A DNA stretch of 64,000 nucleotides from an uncultured Eubacteriales bacterium (GTDB lineage Bacteria > Bacillota > Clostridia > Lachnospirales > Lachnospiraceae), in NCBI GenBank assembly GCA_951800645.1, contig CATOIK010000003.1:62001-126000 (forward strand), written 5' to 3'. Within the stretch, counting starts at the first letter, position 1; every line of letters begins with the position of its first letter. Below are positions 1 through 8,901 of this stretch, in pieces. The translations under genes and the position numbers were made by a program. The notes beneath the pieces are model-generated. The model saw nothing but the letters and a program-made list of their open reading frames with translations, was not told the origin of the DNA and ran no database searches.

Positions 1-395
1 AGATTCCGCTCCAGCCCATCCAGGGTAGACGCACAGAACTTACAGCCCATACGGCATCCTACCTGGGAGGAAATGCAGACCGAGTTGCCGTGATGATACT
101 GCATCCACACACTCTCAATCACATTGCCGTCTGATAAACCGAACAGGTATTTCCGGGTGCCGTCAATTTTGGAGATTTTCACATCCACTGCCTTTAACAC
201 AGTCAGGGTAAACCGCTCCTTCAACTGTTCTCTCACAGATTTGGAAAGATTGGTCATCTCATCAAAGTCAGTTACCAGTTTCTCGTGGAGCCACTGGTAG
301 ATCTGCTTTGCCCGGAACGGCTTTTCCCCCATCTCCTTTAAAGCTGCTTCCAGCTCCGGAAGAAATAAGGATTTAATATCTGTCTTTTCTAACAT
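1..395 (-). CDS. rlmN: 23S rRNA (adenine-C2)-methyltransferase RlmN, partial (C-terminus outside window)
   Basis: Radical-SAM enzyme that methylates C2 of A2503 in 23S rRNA (and A37 in some tRNAs). Only the first about 131 residues are inside the window. They show the N-terminal accessory domain ([17 protein letters not shown]) and the radical-SAM cysteine motif CRMGCKFC, which binds the 4Fe-4S cluster. The ATG at 393-395 lies 7 bases after the rsmB stop and has a weak AAAGG site, so it is translated as part of the priA-def-fmt-rsmB-rlmN run. In related Firmicutes this run continues with a PP2C phosphatase, a PASTA kinase and rsgA; those would lie outside this window. Identification is firm; only the end is missing. 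Confidence 0.95.
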   Translation of the reverse strand, partial: MLEKTDIKSLFLPELEAALKEMGEKPFRAKQIYQWLHEKLVTDFDEMTNLSKSVREQLKERFTLTVLKAVDVKISKIDGTRKYLFGLSDGNVIESVWMQYHHGNSVCISSQVGCRMGCKFCASTLDGLERN

Positions 396-402
396 AAACT
401 TC

Positions 403-1740
403 TTACTCTGCCTTTCTTAAGAAACCGGCGATAAAAAAACCGTCGCAGGGATAGACCCCCGGAAGCAGCTGGATATACCCATCCGCCATGGTTTCCTCGT
501 TTACAGCCTCACCCAGCCGCCCCTTAAGATTCACAGGAGAAAACTCCGGGAAGGTTTCCAAAAACCACTCCCTCTGCTCCTGGTTTTCCATAGGACTGAT
601 GGTGCAGGTGCTGTAGATCAACCTTCCGCCCGGCTTTACATACTGGCTTACTGCAGACAGCATTTCTCTCTGCAGCTTCGCCAGCTCCCGGATCTTCTCC
701 GGGGAAGCCTGATATTTAATGTCCGGCTTTTTCCCGATAATGCCAAGGCCGGAACAGGGCAGATCTGCAATGACAATGTCTGCCTTCTGAATCCAGGACG
801 AATCCAGTTCCAACGCATCCCAGACCTCAGCCCGGATGTTTTCATAGCCGGTGCGGGCGATATTGTCCTCGATCAGCGCCACTTTGGCTTCTGTCAAGTC
901 CCGTACCACCACCAGGCCAGTCCCTTTTAGCTTGTCTGCCAAGTGAAGGCTCTTGCCGCCGGGAGCGCCGCACACATCCAGAACTGTATCACCCGGTTCA
1001 GGTTCTGCCACATCCCCTACAAAGGAGGAGCTGGTATCCTGTACCTGAATCCATCCGTTTCGGAAAGCATCCAGACTTTCTAAATAGTCATAGCCGGAAA
1101 TCAACAGGCTGCGGGGGCTTAAGGGACTTTCCTCCACGGTAACTCCCTGATTTTTCAGAACTTCTGTAATTTCCTCTGCTGAAGCCCGGTCCAGATTCAT
1201 CCGGACTGCCGTAGGCTTTTCTGCCAGAAATGCCTCTAACATCTGCTCTACTGTATCCTTCGGATACTGCTTTAGCCACATGTCAAGAATCCACTGAGGC
1301 ATGGAATATTTAAGAGACCAGTCGGAAAAATCAAACTGGTCTTTCTGACGGATAATCCCTCTGAGAACGCCGTTGACAAAGCCTTTTAAACCGGCAAACC
1401 GGCGCTTCACTGCCAGATTCACCGCCTCATTGCAGACAGCCCGGTCCGGAATCCGATCCATCCAGAATAGCTGATACACACTCATCCGCAGAATGGTGCG
1501 GATAACCGGCTTCATCTTCTCCACCGGTGTTTTGGAACACTGATTTAAGATGGCGTCAATCGTCAGCCGGTACTCAATAGTGCCCTCTGTCACTCTGGTA
1601 ATAAAGGCCCGGTCCTGCTTTTCCAGATACTGGTATTTGCTTAATGCCTGACCCAGCACCACATGGCTGTAGCCGCCCTTTTCCAGAATTTCCATTAAAA
1701 TGTCCAGGATAAGCTCCCGGCTCTGGGTCGGCTTAGTCAT
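403..1740 (-). CDS. rsmB: 16S rRNA (cytosine-967-C5)-methyltransferase RsmB
   Basis: 445 residues, the normal length for RsmB/Sun. Residues 1 to about 140 form a NusB-like RNA-binding domain. The rest is a SAM-dependent m5C methyltransferase: SAM-binding loop [10 protein letters not shown] near residue 255, motif IV ADLPCSG near 326, and motif [13 protein letters not shown] near 377, whose cysteine is the expected nucleophile of this family. It methylates C967 of 16S rRNA. The start ATG overlaps the last 8 bases of the Zn-peptidase gene and rlmN follows after 7 bases, which points to translational coupling in the operon. Confidence 0.95.
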   Translation of the reverse strand: MTKPTQSRELILDILMEILEKGGYSHVVLGQALSKYQYLEKQDRAFITRVTEGTIEYRLTIDAILNQCSKTPVEKMKPVIRTILRMSVYQLFWMDRIPDRAVCNEAVNLAVKRRFAGLKGFVNGVLRGIIRQKDQFDFSDWSLKYSMPQWILDMWLKQYPKDTVEQMLEAFLAEKPTAVRMNLDRASAEEITEVLKNQGVTVEESPLSPRSLLISGYDYLESLDAFRNGWIQVQDTSSSFVGDVAEPEPGDTVLDVCGAPGGKSLHLADKLKGTGLVVVRDLTEAKVALIEDNIARTGYENIRAEVWDALELDSSWIQKADIVIADLPCSGLGIIGKKPDIKYQASPEKIRELAKLQREMLSAVSQYVKPGGRLIYSTCTISPMENQEQREWFLETFPEFSPVNLKGRLGEAVNEETMADGYIQLLPGVYPCDGFFIAGFLRKAE

Positions 1741-2446
1741 TGTTCCGGCTTCCTCTGGTCAGAAGCAGCAGACGCACCAGCTGCAGCACGGAAGCTGTCA
1801 CTGCCGCTACATAGGTAAGGGCGGCTGCACCTAAAACTTTCCGGGTTCCGGCTACTTCCTGGCCGGCTAAGATGCCCTGCTCCTCTAAAAGACGGATGGC
1901 TCTTCCAGATGCATTAAACTCTACCGGCAGAGTAATTACCTGGAAAGCAATCACCAGCACAAACATCCAGATGCCAATCTCAATAAAGGGGGTCAGTCCA
2001 ATCAGAATCCCCATAAGAATCAAAGGAATAGACAGCTTGCTTCCGATATTTGCCACCGGTACAAAGGCTGCCCGCAGCTTTAAAGGGGCATAGCCTACAT
2101 TGTCCTGAATCGCATGTCCGCACTCGTGGGCTGCCACACCGATGGCTGCCACAGAAGACGCGCCGTACACTGCCTCTGATAAGTTTACGGTCTTGGTTCT
2201 GGGGTCATAGTGATCCGTTAAGTTTCCCCGGACAGAACGAACCGTTACATCGTAAATACCCTGGGAATGCAGCAGGCGGGCAGCCGCCTCTGCGCCAGTC
2301 ATTCCTGTCATGCTCCGCACCTGAGAATACCGGCGGAAGGTAGAATTTACCCTGGACGACGCCCACATGGAAAGCACAACCCCAATCAGTACCAGTATAT
2401 ATGTGGGATCCCACATTATTCCATATCCATAGCCGTAATATGGCAT
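1733..2446 (-). CDS. membrane neutral zinc metallopeptidase (YugP-like)
   Basis: 237 residues. A hydrophobic N-terminal helix (ILVLIGVVLSMWAS), a zinc-binding HExxH motif (HECGHAIQ near residue 108) and further membrane segments after residue 120 match the YugP-like neutral zinc metallopeptidase family (Zn_peptidase_2). The substrate of this family is unknown. It sits between fmt and rsmB, a position where it recurs in Clostridia. Ribosome site AAAGGAG before ATG; its 3' end overlaps rsmB by 8 bases and fmt ends 4 bases upstream. An extremely Tyr/Gly-rich start (MPYYGYGYG) precedes the membrane anchor. A family-level call; function inferred only. Confidence 0.88.
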   Translation of the reverse strand: MPYYGYGYGIMWDPTYILVLIGVVLSMWASSRVNSTFRRYSQVRSMTGMTGAEAAARLLHSQGIYDVTVRSVRGNLTDHYDPRTKTVNLSEAVYGASSVAAIGVAAHECGHAIQDNVGYAPLKLRAAFVPVANIGSKLSIPLILMGILIGLTPFIEIGIWMFVLVIAFQVITLPVEFNASGRAIRLLEEQGILAGQEVAGTRKVLGAAALTYVAAVTASVLQLVRLLLLTRGSRNND

Positions 2447-2449
2447 AAC

Positions 2450-3397
2450 TTATTCGCTCCTTTCTAATACCATTCCTGCTTCCACAGGAAATCCCCGCAG
2501 GAATGCTGCGGCATCCATCCGCTTTTTGCCTTCTAACTGAAGTTCCAGAATTTTCAGACTGCCGTCTCCGGTCTGAACCTCAAAGCAATCCTTTTCCGCT
2601 TTCAAAATCCGTCCGCAGTCCTTCTTCTCTGCCTGAAAATCCTGCTGTATTACCTGGGCTTTCCAGATTTTAAGCATCTTTCCATTCAGTCTGGTAAAGG
2701 CGCTGGGCCAGGGATTTAATCCCCGCACCAGCCGTTCAATGGAAACTGCGTCCCTTGTCCAGTCAATGTCTCCCATTGACTTGGAAATCTTCTTTACATA
2801 GGTGGCTTCTGCATGGTTTTGAGGCTCCGGCTTCATGGTACCGTTTTCCAGTTTTTCCAGAGTGGAAAGAATCAGATCTCCCCCCAGCAGACTTAACCGG
2901 TCAAACAGGCTGCCTCCTGTTTCCTCTGCATCCAGCTTTACCACCGTTTTCTCTAACATGTCTCCGGTATCCATCTCCACATCCATCATCATGGTGGTGA
3001 TGCCGGTTTCCTTATCTCCGTTAATAACCGCCCACTGAATGGGAGCAGCTCCCCGGTATTTTGGAAGCAGGGAAGCATGGATGTTGACGCAGCCGTACTT
3101 AGGCACCTCCAAAAGCTCCCTGGACAGAATCTGCCCAAAGGCAATTACCACCATCACATCCGGCTTCAGGGCACGCATTTCCTCCACGAAAGAATCTTCT
3201 CTGGCACGCAGCGGCTGATAAACCGGAATATGATGAGCCAGAGCCGCCTCCTTTACCGGCGTCATCTGAATTTCCTTTCCCCGGCCCTTGGGCTTATCCG
3301 GCTGGGTCACCACCGCCACCACTTCATGGCTGGAAGCAGCCAGGCTTTCCAGGGTAGGAACAGAAAAATCCGGGGTTCCCATAAACACGATCCGCAT
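2450..3397 (-). CDS. fmt: methionyl-tRNA formyltransferase
   Basis: 315 residues, normal length. Transfers the formyl group of 10-formyl-THF to initiator Met-tRNA. The N-terminal Rossmann-like domain begins MRIVFMGTPDFSVP; the signature SLLPKYRGAAPIQWAVINGD near residues 110-130 carries the catalytic Asn/His region, and the C-terminal OB-like domain follows after about 205. Ribosome site GAGGAG 6 bases before ATG. It is immediately downstream of def, the enzyme that later removes the formyl group, and in the same transcription run as fhs, which makes the formyl donor. Confidence 0.97.
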   Translation of the reverse strand: MRIVFMGTPDFSVPTLESLAASSHEVVAVVTQPDKPKGRGKEIQMTPVKEAALAHHIPVYQPLRAREDSFVEEMRALKPDVMVVIAFGQILSRELLEVPKYGCVNIHASLLPKYRGAAPIQWAVINGDKETGITTMMMDVEMDTGDMLEKTVVKLDAEETGGSLFDRLSLLGGDLILSTLEKLENGTMKPEPQNHAEATYVKKISKSMGDIDWTRDAVSIERLVRGLNPWPSAFTRLNGKMLKIWKAQVIQQDFQAEKKDCGRILKAEKDCFEVQTGDGSLKILELQLEGKKRMDAAAFLRGFPVEAGMVLERSE

Positions 3398-3400
3398 GCT

Positions 3401-3874
3401 TTACTCCTCCTCTGCCTCCGTATCCATCAGCTCTCCTTCCACCCGCTCAACATACAAATGGCCGTGAAGATGCTCGCACTCGTGACAGATGCAGCGGGCT
3501 AAAAGTCCTTCGCCTTCAATCTGGATAGGCTCCATGTTTTCATCCAGAGCCTTTACAATGACATGATCCGGTCTGGTTACAGTGCCGTATTTTCCCGGAA
3601 CGCTTAAGCAGCCCTCCGTTCCGGTCTGGCTGCCGCTCTGCTCTATAATTTCCGGGTTAATCATCACATACTGATTTCCGTCGTCTACATCCATTACCAC
3701 GATCTGCTTTAAAATTCCAACCTGAGGAGCTGCCAGTCCTGCGCCGTTGGCTTCATAGAGGGTGTCGAACATGTCCTCAATCAGCTCCCGGAGACGAGGA
3801 GTCATCTCCTTTACCGGCTTGCATTCTTTTGTCAAAATCTCGTCTCCCATCGTTCTGATCTGCCTGATTGCCAT
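3401..3874 (-). CDS. def: peptide deformylase
   Basis: 157 residues. Removes the N-formyl group from nascent proteins; metal-dependent. All three family motifs are visible: GAGLAAPQVG (residues about 44-53), EGCLSVPG with the metal-binding Cys (about 92-99), and the HExxH motif in HECEHLHG (about 134-141). In the last motif the usual Asp (HExDH) is Glu, which keeps the zinc or iron ligands. The acidic tail (DTEAEEE) is extra. It is 3 bases upstream of fmt and downstream of priA. Confidence 0.96.
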   Translation of the reverse strand: MAIRQIRTMGDEILTKECKPVKEMTPRLRELIEDMFDTLYEANGAGLAAPQVGILKQIVVMDVDDGNQYVMINPEIIEQSGSQTGTEGCLSVPGKYGTVTRPDHVIVKALDENMEPIQIEGEGLLARCICHECEHLHGHLYVERVEGELMDTEAEEE

Positions 3875-3914
3875 TTTTCTTCCTGCTCCTTTTCTTATAT
3901 GATAAAGTACCGTC

Positions 3915-5933
3915 CTATGAAAAATCGTACTGGATAGTCAGGCGCTTACAGCTTTCCGTCTCATCCCACCGATTCTGGACATACTTCTGGATTCTTATTA
4001 GTATATCATAGTTTTCCTGTTTCATATATAAAATTTTTCTGTAAATATCATTAACTTTATAAACCGGAGCCGGAACCGGGCCGATAAAAGCGGCCTGATT
4101 CTGGAACCGGGCAGCTACGGACCGGGCGATAACATCCATCATATGGTTTACCAGCTCCTCGTCTTTTCCCGCCACCTGCATAGTCATCATATGACAGGAA
4201 GGAGGATAAGCCATCAGCTTCCGGTAACCCATTTCCTGGCTGTAAAACGCCTCATAATCCTGACTGACTGCCGCCTGAATGCTGTAATGCTCCGGCACAT
4301 AGGTCTGAATCAGGGCGGTTCCCGGCTTTTCTCCCCGGCCTGCCCGGCCCGCTGCCTGCACTAAAAGCTCAAAGGTCTGCTCAGCGCTCCGGTAATCCGG
4401 AGCATAGAGGGAAATATCTGCCGCCAGCACCCCCACCAGGGTTACTCCAGGAAAATCGTGGCCTTTTACAATCATCTGAGTACCGATCAAAATATCTGCT
4501 TCTCCTTTGGAAAAGGCGGAAAGAATAGCCTCATGGCCCCCTTTTTTTGAGGTAGTATCCAAATCCATCCGCAGAATCCGTGCCTCTGGAAACAGCTTCT
4601 CAGCCATCTCCTGAATTTTCTGGGTTCCGGTGCCGAATCCGGCCAGATAAGGAGATGCGCACTCCGGACAATGCTTTGGCATAGAGATGGTATAACCGCA
4701 GTAATGACACACCAGACGAGTCCGGTTGTGAAGCGTCAGGGTTACATCACAGTGAGGGCATTTTACTGCCTGACCGCAGGAACGGCAGGACACAAAGGTA
4801 GAATATCCCCGCCGGTTAATAAAGAGCATGGTCTGCTCTCCCTTGCTTAACTTATCCCCTATCAGCTCCTGCAGCCTTCTGCTGAAAATAGATTTGTTCC
4901 CCTCCTCCATCTCCCGGCGCATGTCAACCAACTCTGTAGAGGGAGGAAGGCTGCCAAAGACAGCCCTGCTTCCCAGGGTATACAGTTTATAAATTCCGGC
5001 TTTTGCCCTGCTATAGGCTTCCAAAGACGGGGTTGCAGAACCCATGACAAACGCGGCATCGTTCATCTGAGCCAGCTTTTGGGCCACCTCCCTGGCGTGA
5101 TACCGGGGTGTAGTCTCGCTTTTATAAGCTCCCTCGTGCTCCTCATCCATAATAATAAGCCCAAGCTTGGGAAAGGGCGTAAACAGCGCAGACCGGGCGC
5201 CGATCATCACCTGGGTTTTTCCCTGTCTGGCCCGCTCAAACTGGTCGTAGCGTTCTCCCGCCGCCAGCCTGGAGTGCATGACGCAGATTTTCTCCCCAAA
5301 TCTGCGGTAAAACCGCATCACGGTCTGATAAGTCAGGGAAATCTCCGGAATCAGCACAATTACCTGGCGGTCATTTTGTAATACATGGTCTATCAGTTCC
5401 ATGTAAACTTCCGTTTTTCCGCTGCCGGTAATGCCATGGATCAGAGAAGGCCGCCTCTCCCCCTTATCGTACTGCTCCTTAAAATCCGTGACTATGTTCT
5501 GTTGTTCCTGATTTAAAGCCACCCGGCCATAACGAATCTTTGCAGGCTCCTTCCCCAAAAGGGACTGAACCACCTGCTTATTCCGGGCCTTTATCTGCCG
5601 CTTCACGGGAAGCACGGTCTTTAGGGCCTGATTCATGGTAGAGCCATACTGCTCCTTCATCCACCAGGCCAGTTCAATCAGCCGGGTGTCTGCAGTGACG
5701 CTGCCGTTTACCAAACTTAAAATGGTCTTAATTTTTTCCGGGTCATAGTCCGGCTGTTCTGACAGCTCCACCACATACCCTTTCCGGCTTCGATTCCCAA
5801 AACCAAAAGGAACGCAGACCTGCATCCCAATCCGAACCTGCCCCAGAAGTTCTTCCGGGACGCGGTACTGGAATACACGGTCTACGCTTTCATGGGAAAT
5901 GTCTATAATTATACTGGCATACTGTTCTGCCAT
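3915..5933 (-). CDS. priA: primosomal protein N' (replication restart helicase PriA)
   Basis: Superfamily-2 3'-5' DNA helicase that recognises stalled forks and starts primosome assembly. I place the start at the ATG 5931-5933 (MAEQYASIII) because AGGAG lies 8 bases upstream; a longer frame begins 18 bases earlier without such a site. That gives 672 residues. Visible: N-terminal 3'-DNA-binding domain, Walker A GITGSGKTEVY, DEEH box in IIMDEEHEGAYK, and the zinc-binding cysteines CRSCG, CPHC, CHYCG, CPEC in two pairs near 390-430. Helicase motif VI VQAAGRAGRGE is intact. It lies between murF and def. Confidence 0.96.
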   Translation of the reverse strand: MAEQYASIIIDISHESVDRVFQYRVPEELLGQVRIGMQVCVPFGFGNRSRKGYVVELSEQPDYDPEKIKTILSLVNGSVTADTRLIELAWWMKEQYGSTMNQALKTVLPVKRQIKARNKQVVQSLLGKEPAKIRYGRVALNQEQQNIVTDFKEQYDKGERRPSLIHGITGSGKTEVYMELIDHVLQNDRQVIVLIPEISLTYQTVMRFYRRFGEKICVMHSRLAAGERYDQFERARQGKTQVMIGARSALFTPFPKLGLIIMDEEHEGAYKSETTPRYHAREVAQKLAQMNDAAFVMGSATPSLEAYSRAKAGIYKLYTLGSRAVFGSLPPSTELVDMRREMEEGNKSIFSRRLQELIGDKLSKGEQTMLFINRRGYSTFVSCRSCGQAVKCPHCDVTLTLHNRTRLVCHYCGYTISMPKHCPECASPYLAGFGTGTQKIQEMAEKLFPEARILRMDLDTTSKKGGHEAILSAFSKGEADILIGTQMIVKGHDFPGVTLVGVLAADISLYAPDYRSAEQTFELLVQAAGRAGRGEKPGTALIQTYVPEHYSIQAAVSQDYEAFYSQEMGYRKLMAYPPSCHMMTMQVAGKDEELVNHMMDVIARSVAARFQNQAAFIGPVPAPVYKVNDIYRKILYMKQENYDILIRIQKYVQNRWDETESCKRLTIQYDFS

Positions 5934-5982
5934 ACTTAAAACTCCTGTCATTCTTTTTTTAAGTCGGCCCAGGTTTCCATTC

Positions 5983-7356
5983 CTATGACTCCAGAAGCCA
6001 GGCGGCTACCTGCCCCAGCTTCATACTGTTGGAACCTTTTAAAAGCACACAGTCCCCAGGCTTTAACTCTGCCTTCAGAGCCTGAAAAAGCCCTTCCCTG
6101 TCTTCTCCTGCAAAATGGAAGAAACGGCAGTTTTCCGCCGGTGCAGCGCCTGCAGCAATCTCTGCGGCCAAATCTCCCAGAGTATAAAGGGCGTCAACCG
6201 GATGTTCGCCAATCCACGCTCCTACCTCACGGTGAAACTTGGGCGCGTCCGGCCCCAGCTCCTTCATATCAGCCAGAACTGCAATCCGGCGGCCGGCTCC
6301 CTTCATGGACTGAAGCACCTCCAGTCCTGCAAGCATAGACACAGGGCTGGCGTTATAGGTATCGTCGATGATGGTCACCCCATCCTTTTCATAGATCTGC
6401 TGCCGGTTCTGGAATCCGGTAAACTGCGCAAGCTTCTCTGCCGCCGCTTCTAAGGGCACTCCGTTTGCATCGGCTACTGCCAGGGCTACCATGGTATTTA
6501 ACACATTGTGGCGGCCCATGATCTTTAAAGCCACCGGAATCCGTCTGTCCCGGCACACTGCCGTAAACACCGGATAACCGTCCACAATGGAAATGTCCTC
6601 TGCCCGGTACTGGCTGTTGGCGCCGGTTCCGTAATATACAGTCCGACAGCCTGCTTTTGCCTCTGTATCTTTTAACATGGGATCGTCCCCATTTAAAAAC
6701 AGGATGCCGCCATCCTTTAATCCATCCTGGATGGTCATCTTCTCCCTGTAAATATTCTCCTGGCTGCCCAACTGTTCAATGTGGGTAACCCCTACATTGG
6801 TAATCACAGCCATGTCCACCTGGGCAATTTTTGCAATCACTGTCAGTTCTCCCGGCATACTCATCCCCAGCTCCAGAACGCCGATTTCATCACTCCTTTG
6901 AATCTCTGACAGGGTGATGGGAACCCCCACCTGGCTGTTGGAATTGCCCGGAGTTTTATAAACCTGATACCTTCCGGAAAGGGCTGCCGCCACCATTTCT
7001 CTTGTGGTGGTTTTTCCCACGCTTCCGGTAATTCCCACCAAGGGCAGGTTCAGCCGCTTCCGGTAGTACCGGCCAATATCCTGGAGAGCCTGTTTGGTGT
7101 CCTCCACCCGAATCCAGGGCCGCTTATCCTCCATAAAATCGTGTTCACTGGTCAGGGTCGCCACAGCTCCCACCAAGAAGGCCTGATCAATAAACCGGTG
7201 AGCATCTACCTTTTCTCCCACCAGAGGCACAAACAAATCCTGCCCCTTCATGGTCCGGGAATCAATGCTTATATGCACCAGCTCCACCTGGCCGTCTCCA
7301 CACAGCAGCCGCCCGCCGGTGGCCTCTACAATATCCCTTACTGTTATATGTTCCAT
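5983..7356 (-). CDS. murF: UDP-N-acetylmuramoyl-tripeptide-D-alanyl-D-alanine ligase
   Basis: 457 residues. Cytoplasmic Mur ligase that adds D-Ala-D-Ala to the UDP-MurNAc-tripeptide. Three domains: N-terminal substrate domain (1 to about 95), central ATPase with P-loop GITGSVGKTTTREM near 110, and a C-terminal domain after about 320 with the DDTYNASPVSM motif typical of MurF. Gap to murE is 21 bases, so the two successive steps of peptidoglycan precursor synthesis are co-transcribed. Confidence 0.96.
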   Translation of the reverse strand: MEHITVRDIVEATGGRLLCGDGQVELVHISIDSRTMKGQDLFVPLVGEKVDAHRFIDQAFLVGAVATLTSEHDFMEDKRPWIRVEDTKQALQDIGRYYRKRLNLPLVGITGSVGKTTTREMVAAALSGRYQVYKTPGNSNSQVGVPITLSEIQRSDEIGVLELGMSMPGELTVIAKIAQVDMAVITNVGVTHIEQLGSQENIYREKMTIQDGLKDGGILFLNGDDPMLKDTEAKAGCRTVYYGTGANSQYRAEDISIVDGYPVFTAVCRDRRIPVALKIMGRHNVLNTMVALAVADANGVPLEAAAEKLAQFTGFQNRQQIYEKDGVTIIDDTYNASPVSMLAGLEVLQSMKGAGRRIAVLADMKELGPDAPKFHREVGAWIGEHPVDALYTLGDLAAEIAAGAAPAENCRFFHFAGEDREGLFQALKAELKPGDCVLLKGSNSMKLGQVAAWLLES

Positions 7357-7377
7357 GACTGGTTTCCTTCTCTGACT

Positions 7378-8865
7378 TTACTCTAACCCTGCCACCACTT
7401 CTTCTACTACCGCCCGGTCTAAGAAGGGATAACGAACCCCTTCAATCTCCTGATAGTCCTCGTGGCCTTTTCCGATAATGGCAATCATATCCCCCTGCTC
7501 TGCATGGGTAATGCTGTAGGCAATCGCCTCTCTCCGATCCGGAATTTCTATGTATTTTCCTCCGGTCTTCTCAATGCTGCCCCGGATGTCGGCAATAATA
7601 TCCTCCACCTTCTCAAACCGGGAATTGTCTGCAGTGATGATAGACAAATCCGCCATCCTTCCGCCGATTTCGCCCATGGAATACCGCCGATCCTTAGAAC
7701 GGTTGCCGCCGCAGCCAAACACCACCACCAGCCGCCTGGGATGATACTCCCGCAAAGTTTCCAGCAGGCTTTCCATGCTGACTGCATTGTGAGCATAGTC
7801 CACAATCACACAGCATTTTTCAGAGGTATAGACAATCTCCATGCGGCCATTGATCTTCACCTGCTCCAGGGCGTGCTGAAGACGGCTTTCCTCCACACCG
7901 GCCCACAAAGCTACAATCGCTGCTGCCAGGCCGTTATATACATTAAATTTTCCTGGGATGCTGACCCGCACAGGAATCTCCCGCTCTCCCCGGATGTCAA
8001 ACTCAATGCCTACAAAATCCGGCTCCGACACATAGCGGATGTGCTCCGCCAGATAGCCGTTCACATCTTTTAATTTTGCCTGATTTCCTTCTTCCATCAG
8101 ACCGTAGCCGGTCCACTGACAGGGAATATCCTTTATGATTTCCTCAAAATGCTCATCGTCCAGATTCACCAAGGCCCGACGGCTCTGATGGAACAGTCTG
8201 GTCTTATAATACAGATATTCCTCAAAATCCGCATGCTCATCCGGCCCGATATGGTCCGGAGAAATATTGGTAAAAATGGCATAGTCAAACAGAATGCCGG
8301 CTACCCGGTACATTTTCATGGCCTGGGAGGAAACCTCCATCACACAGCACTGACAGCCTTCCTGAATCATCTGTTCAAAATACCGGTGCAGGTCATAGGA
8401 TTCCGGCGTAGTGTTGACGGTAGGATACCGCTCCTCTCCGATAAACACACCGTTCGTCCCAATCATGCCGGTTTTCTTTCCGGCAGCTTCCAGGATGGTC
8501 TTGATCATATGAGTGGTGGTAGTCTTTCCCTTGGTTCCGGTAACTCCAATCATGGTCATTTTCCGAGCCGGATAGCCAAACCTGGCTGCAGACAGCTTCG
8601 CCAACGCTTCCCGGCCGCTTTTTACCACCAGAACCGTTACATCCTCCGGCGCCTCCACTTCATGTTCTGCAACCAATACCTTAACCCCTGCTCCCAGCAC
8701 CTGGGGAATAAAACTGTGAGAGTCCGTCCGGGTTCCCTTCATGCAAAGGAACACCGCCCCGGCTGATGCTTTGCGGGAATCGTATACCAGCTCATTTACT
8801 TCCGCTTCCAGACTTCCCTGCTGCAGGGTATACTCCAGTCCTTCCAGCCAATCCTGAATCCTCAT
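7378..8865 (-). CDS. murE: UDP-N-acetylmuramoyl-L-alanyl-D-glutamate ligase MurE
   Basis: 495 residues. Adds the third amino acid of the stem peptide. P-loop GVTGTKGKTTTTHM near residue 113; Mur ligase motif YAHNAVSME near 350; GKGHEDYQ near the C-terminus. The third-residue recognition motif reads TADNSRFE: the Arg that contacts meso-diaminopimelate in DNPR-type enzymes is kept but Pro is Ser. This favours diaminopimelate over lysine as substrate, but that is inference. It lies 37 bases downstream of fhs and 21 bases upstream of murF. Confidence 0.94.
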   Translation of the reverse strand: MRIQDWLEGLEYTLQQGSLEAEVNELVYDSRKASAGAVFLCMKGTRTDSHSFIPQVLGAGVKVLVAEHEVEAPEDVTVLVVKSGREALAKLSAARFGYPARKMTMIGVTGTKGKTTTTHMIKTILEAAGKKTGMIGTNGVFIGEERYPTVNTTPESYDLHRYFEQMIQEGCQCCVMEVSSQAMKMYRVAGILFDYAIFTNISPDHIGPDEHADFEEYLYYKTRLFHQSRRALVNLDDEHFEEIIKDIPCQWTGYGLMEEGNQAKLKDVNGYLAEHIRYVSEPDFVGIEFDIRGEREIPVRVSIPGKFNVYNGLAAAIVALWAGVEESRLQHALEQVKINGRMEIVYTSEKCCVIVDYAHNAVSMESLLETLREYHPRRLVVVFGCGGNRSKDRRYSMGEIGGRMADLSIITADNSRFEKVEDIIADIRGSIEKTGGKYIEIPDRREAIAYSITHAEQGDMIAIIGKGHEDYQEIEGVRYPFLDRAVVEEVVAGLE

Positions 8866-8901
8866 TCTGTTCTGTTCCTTTCTAAATTCCCATGTTTCAT
8901 G

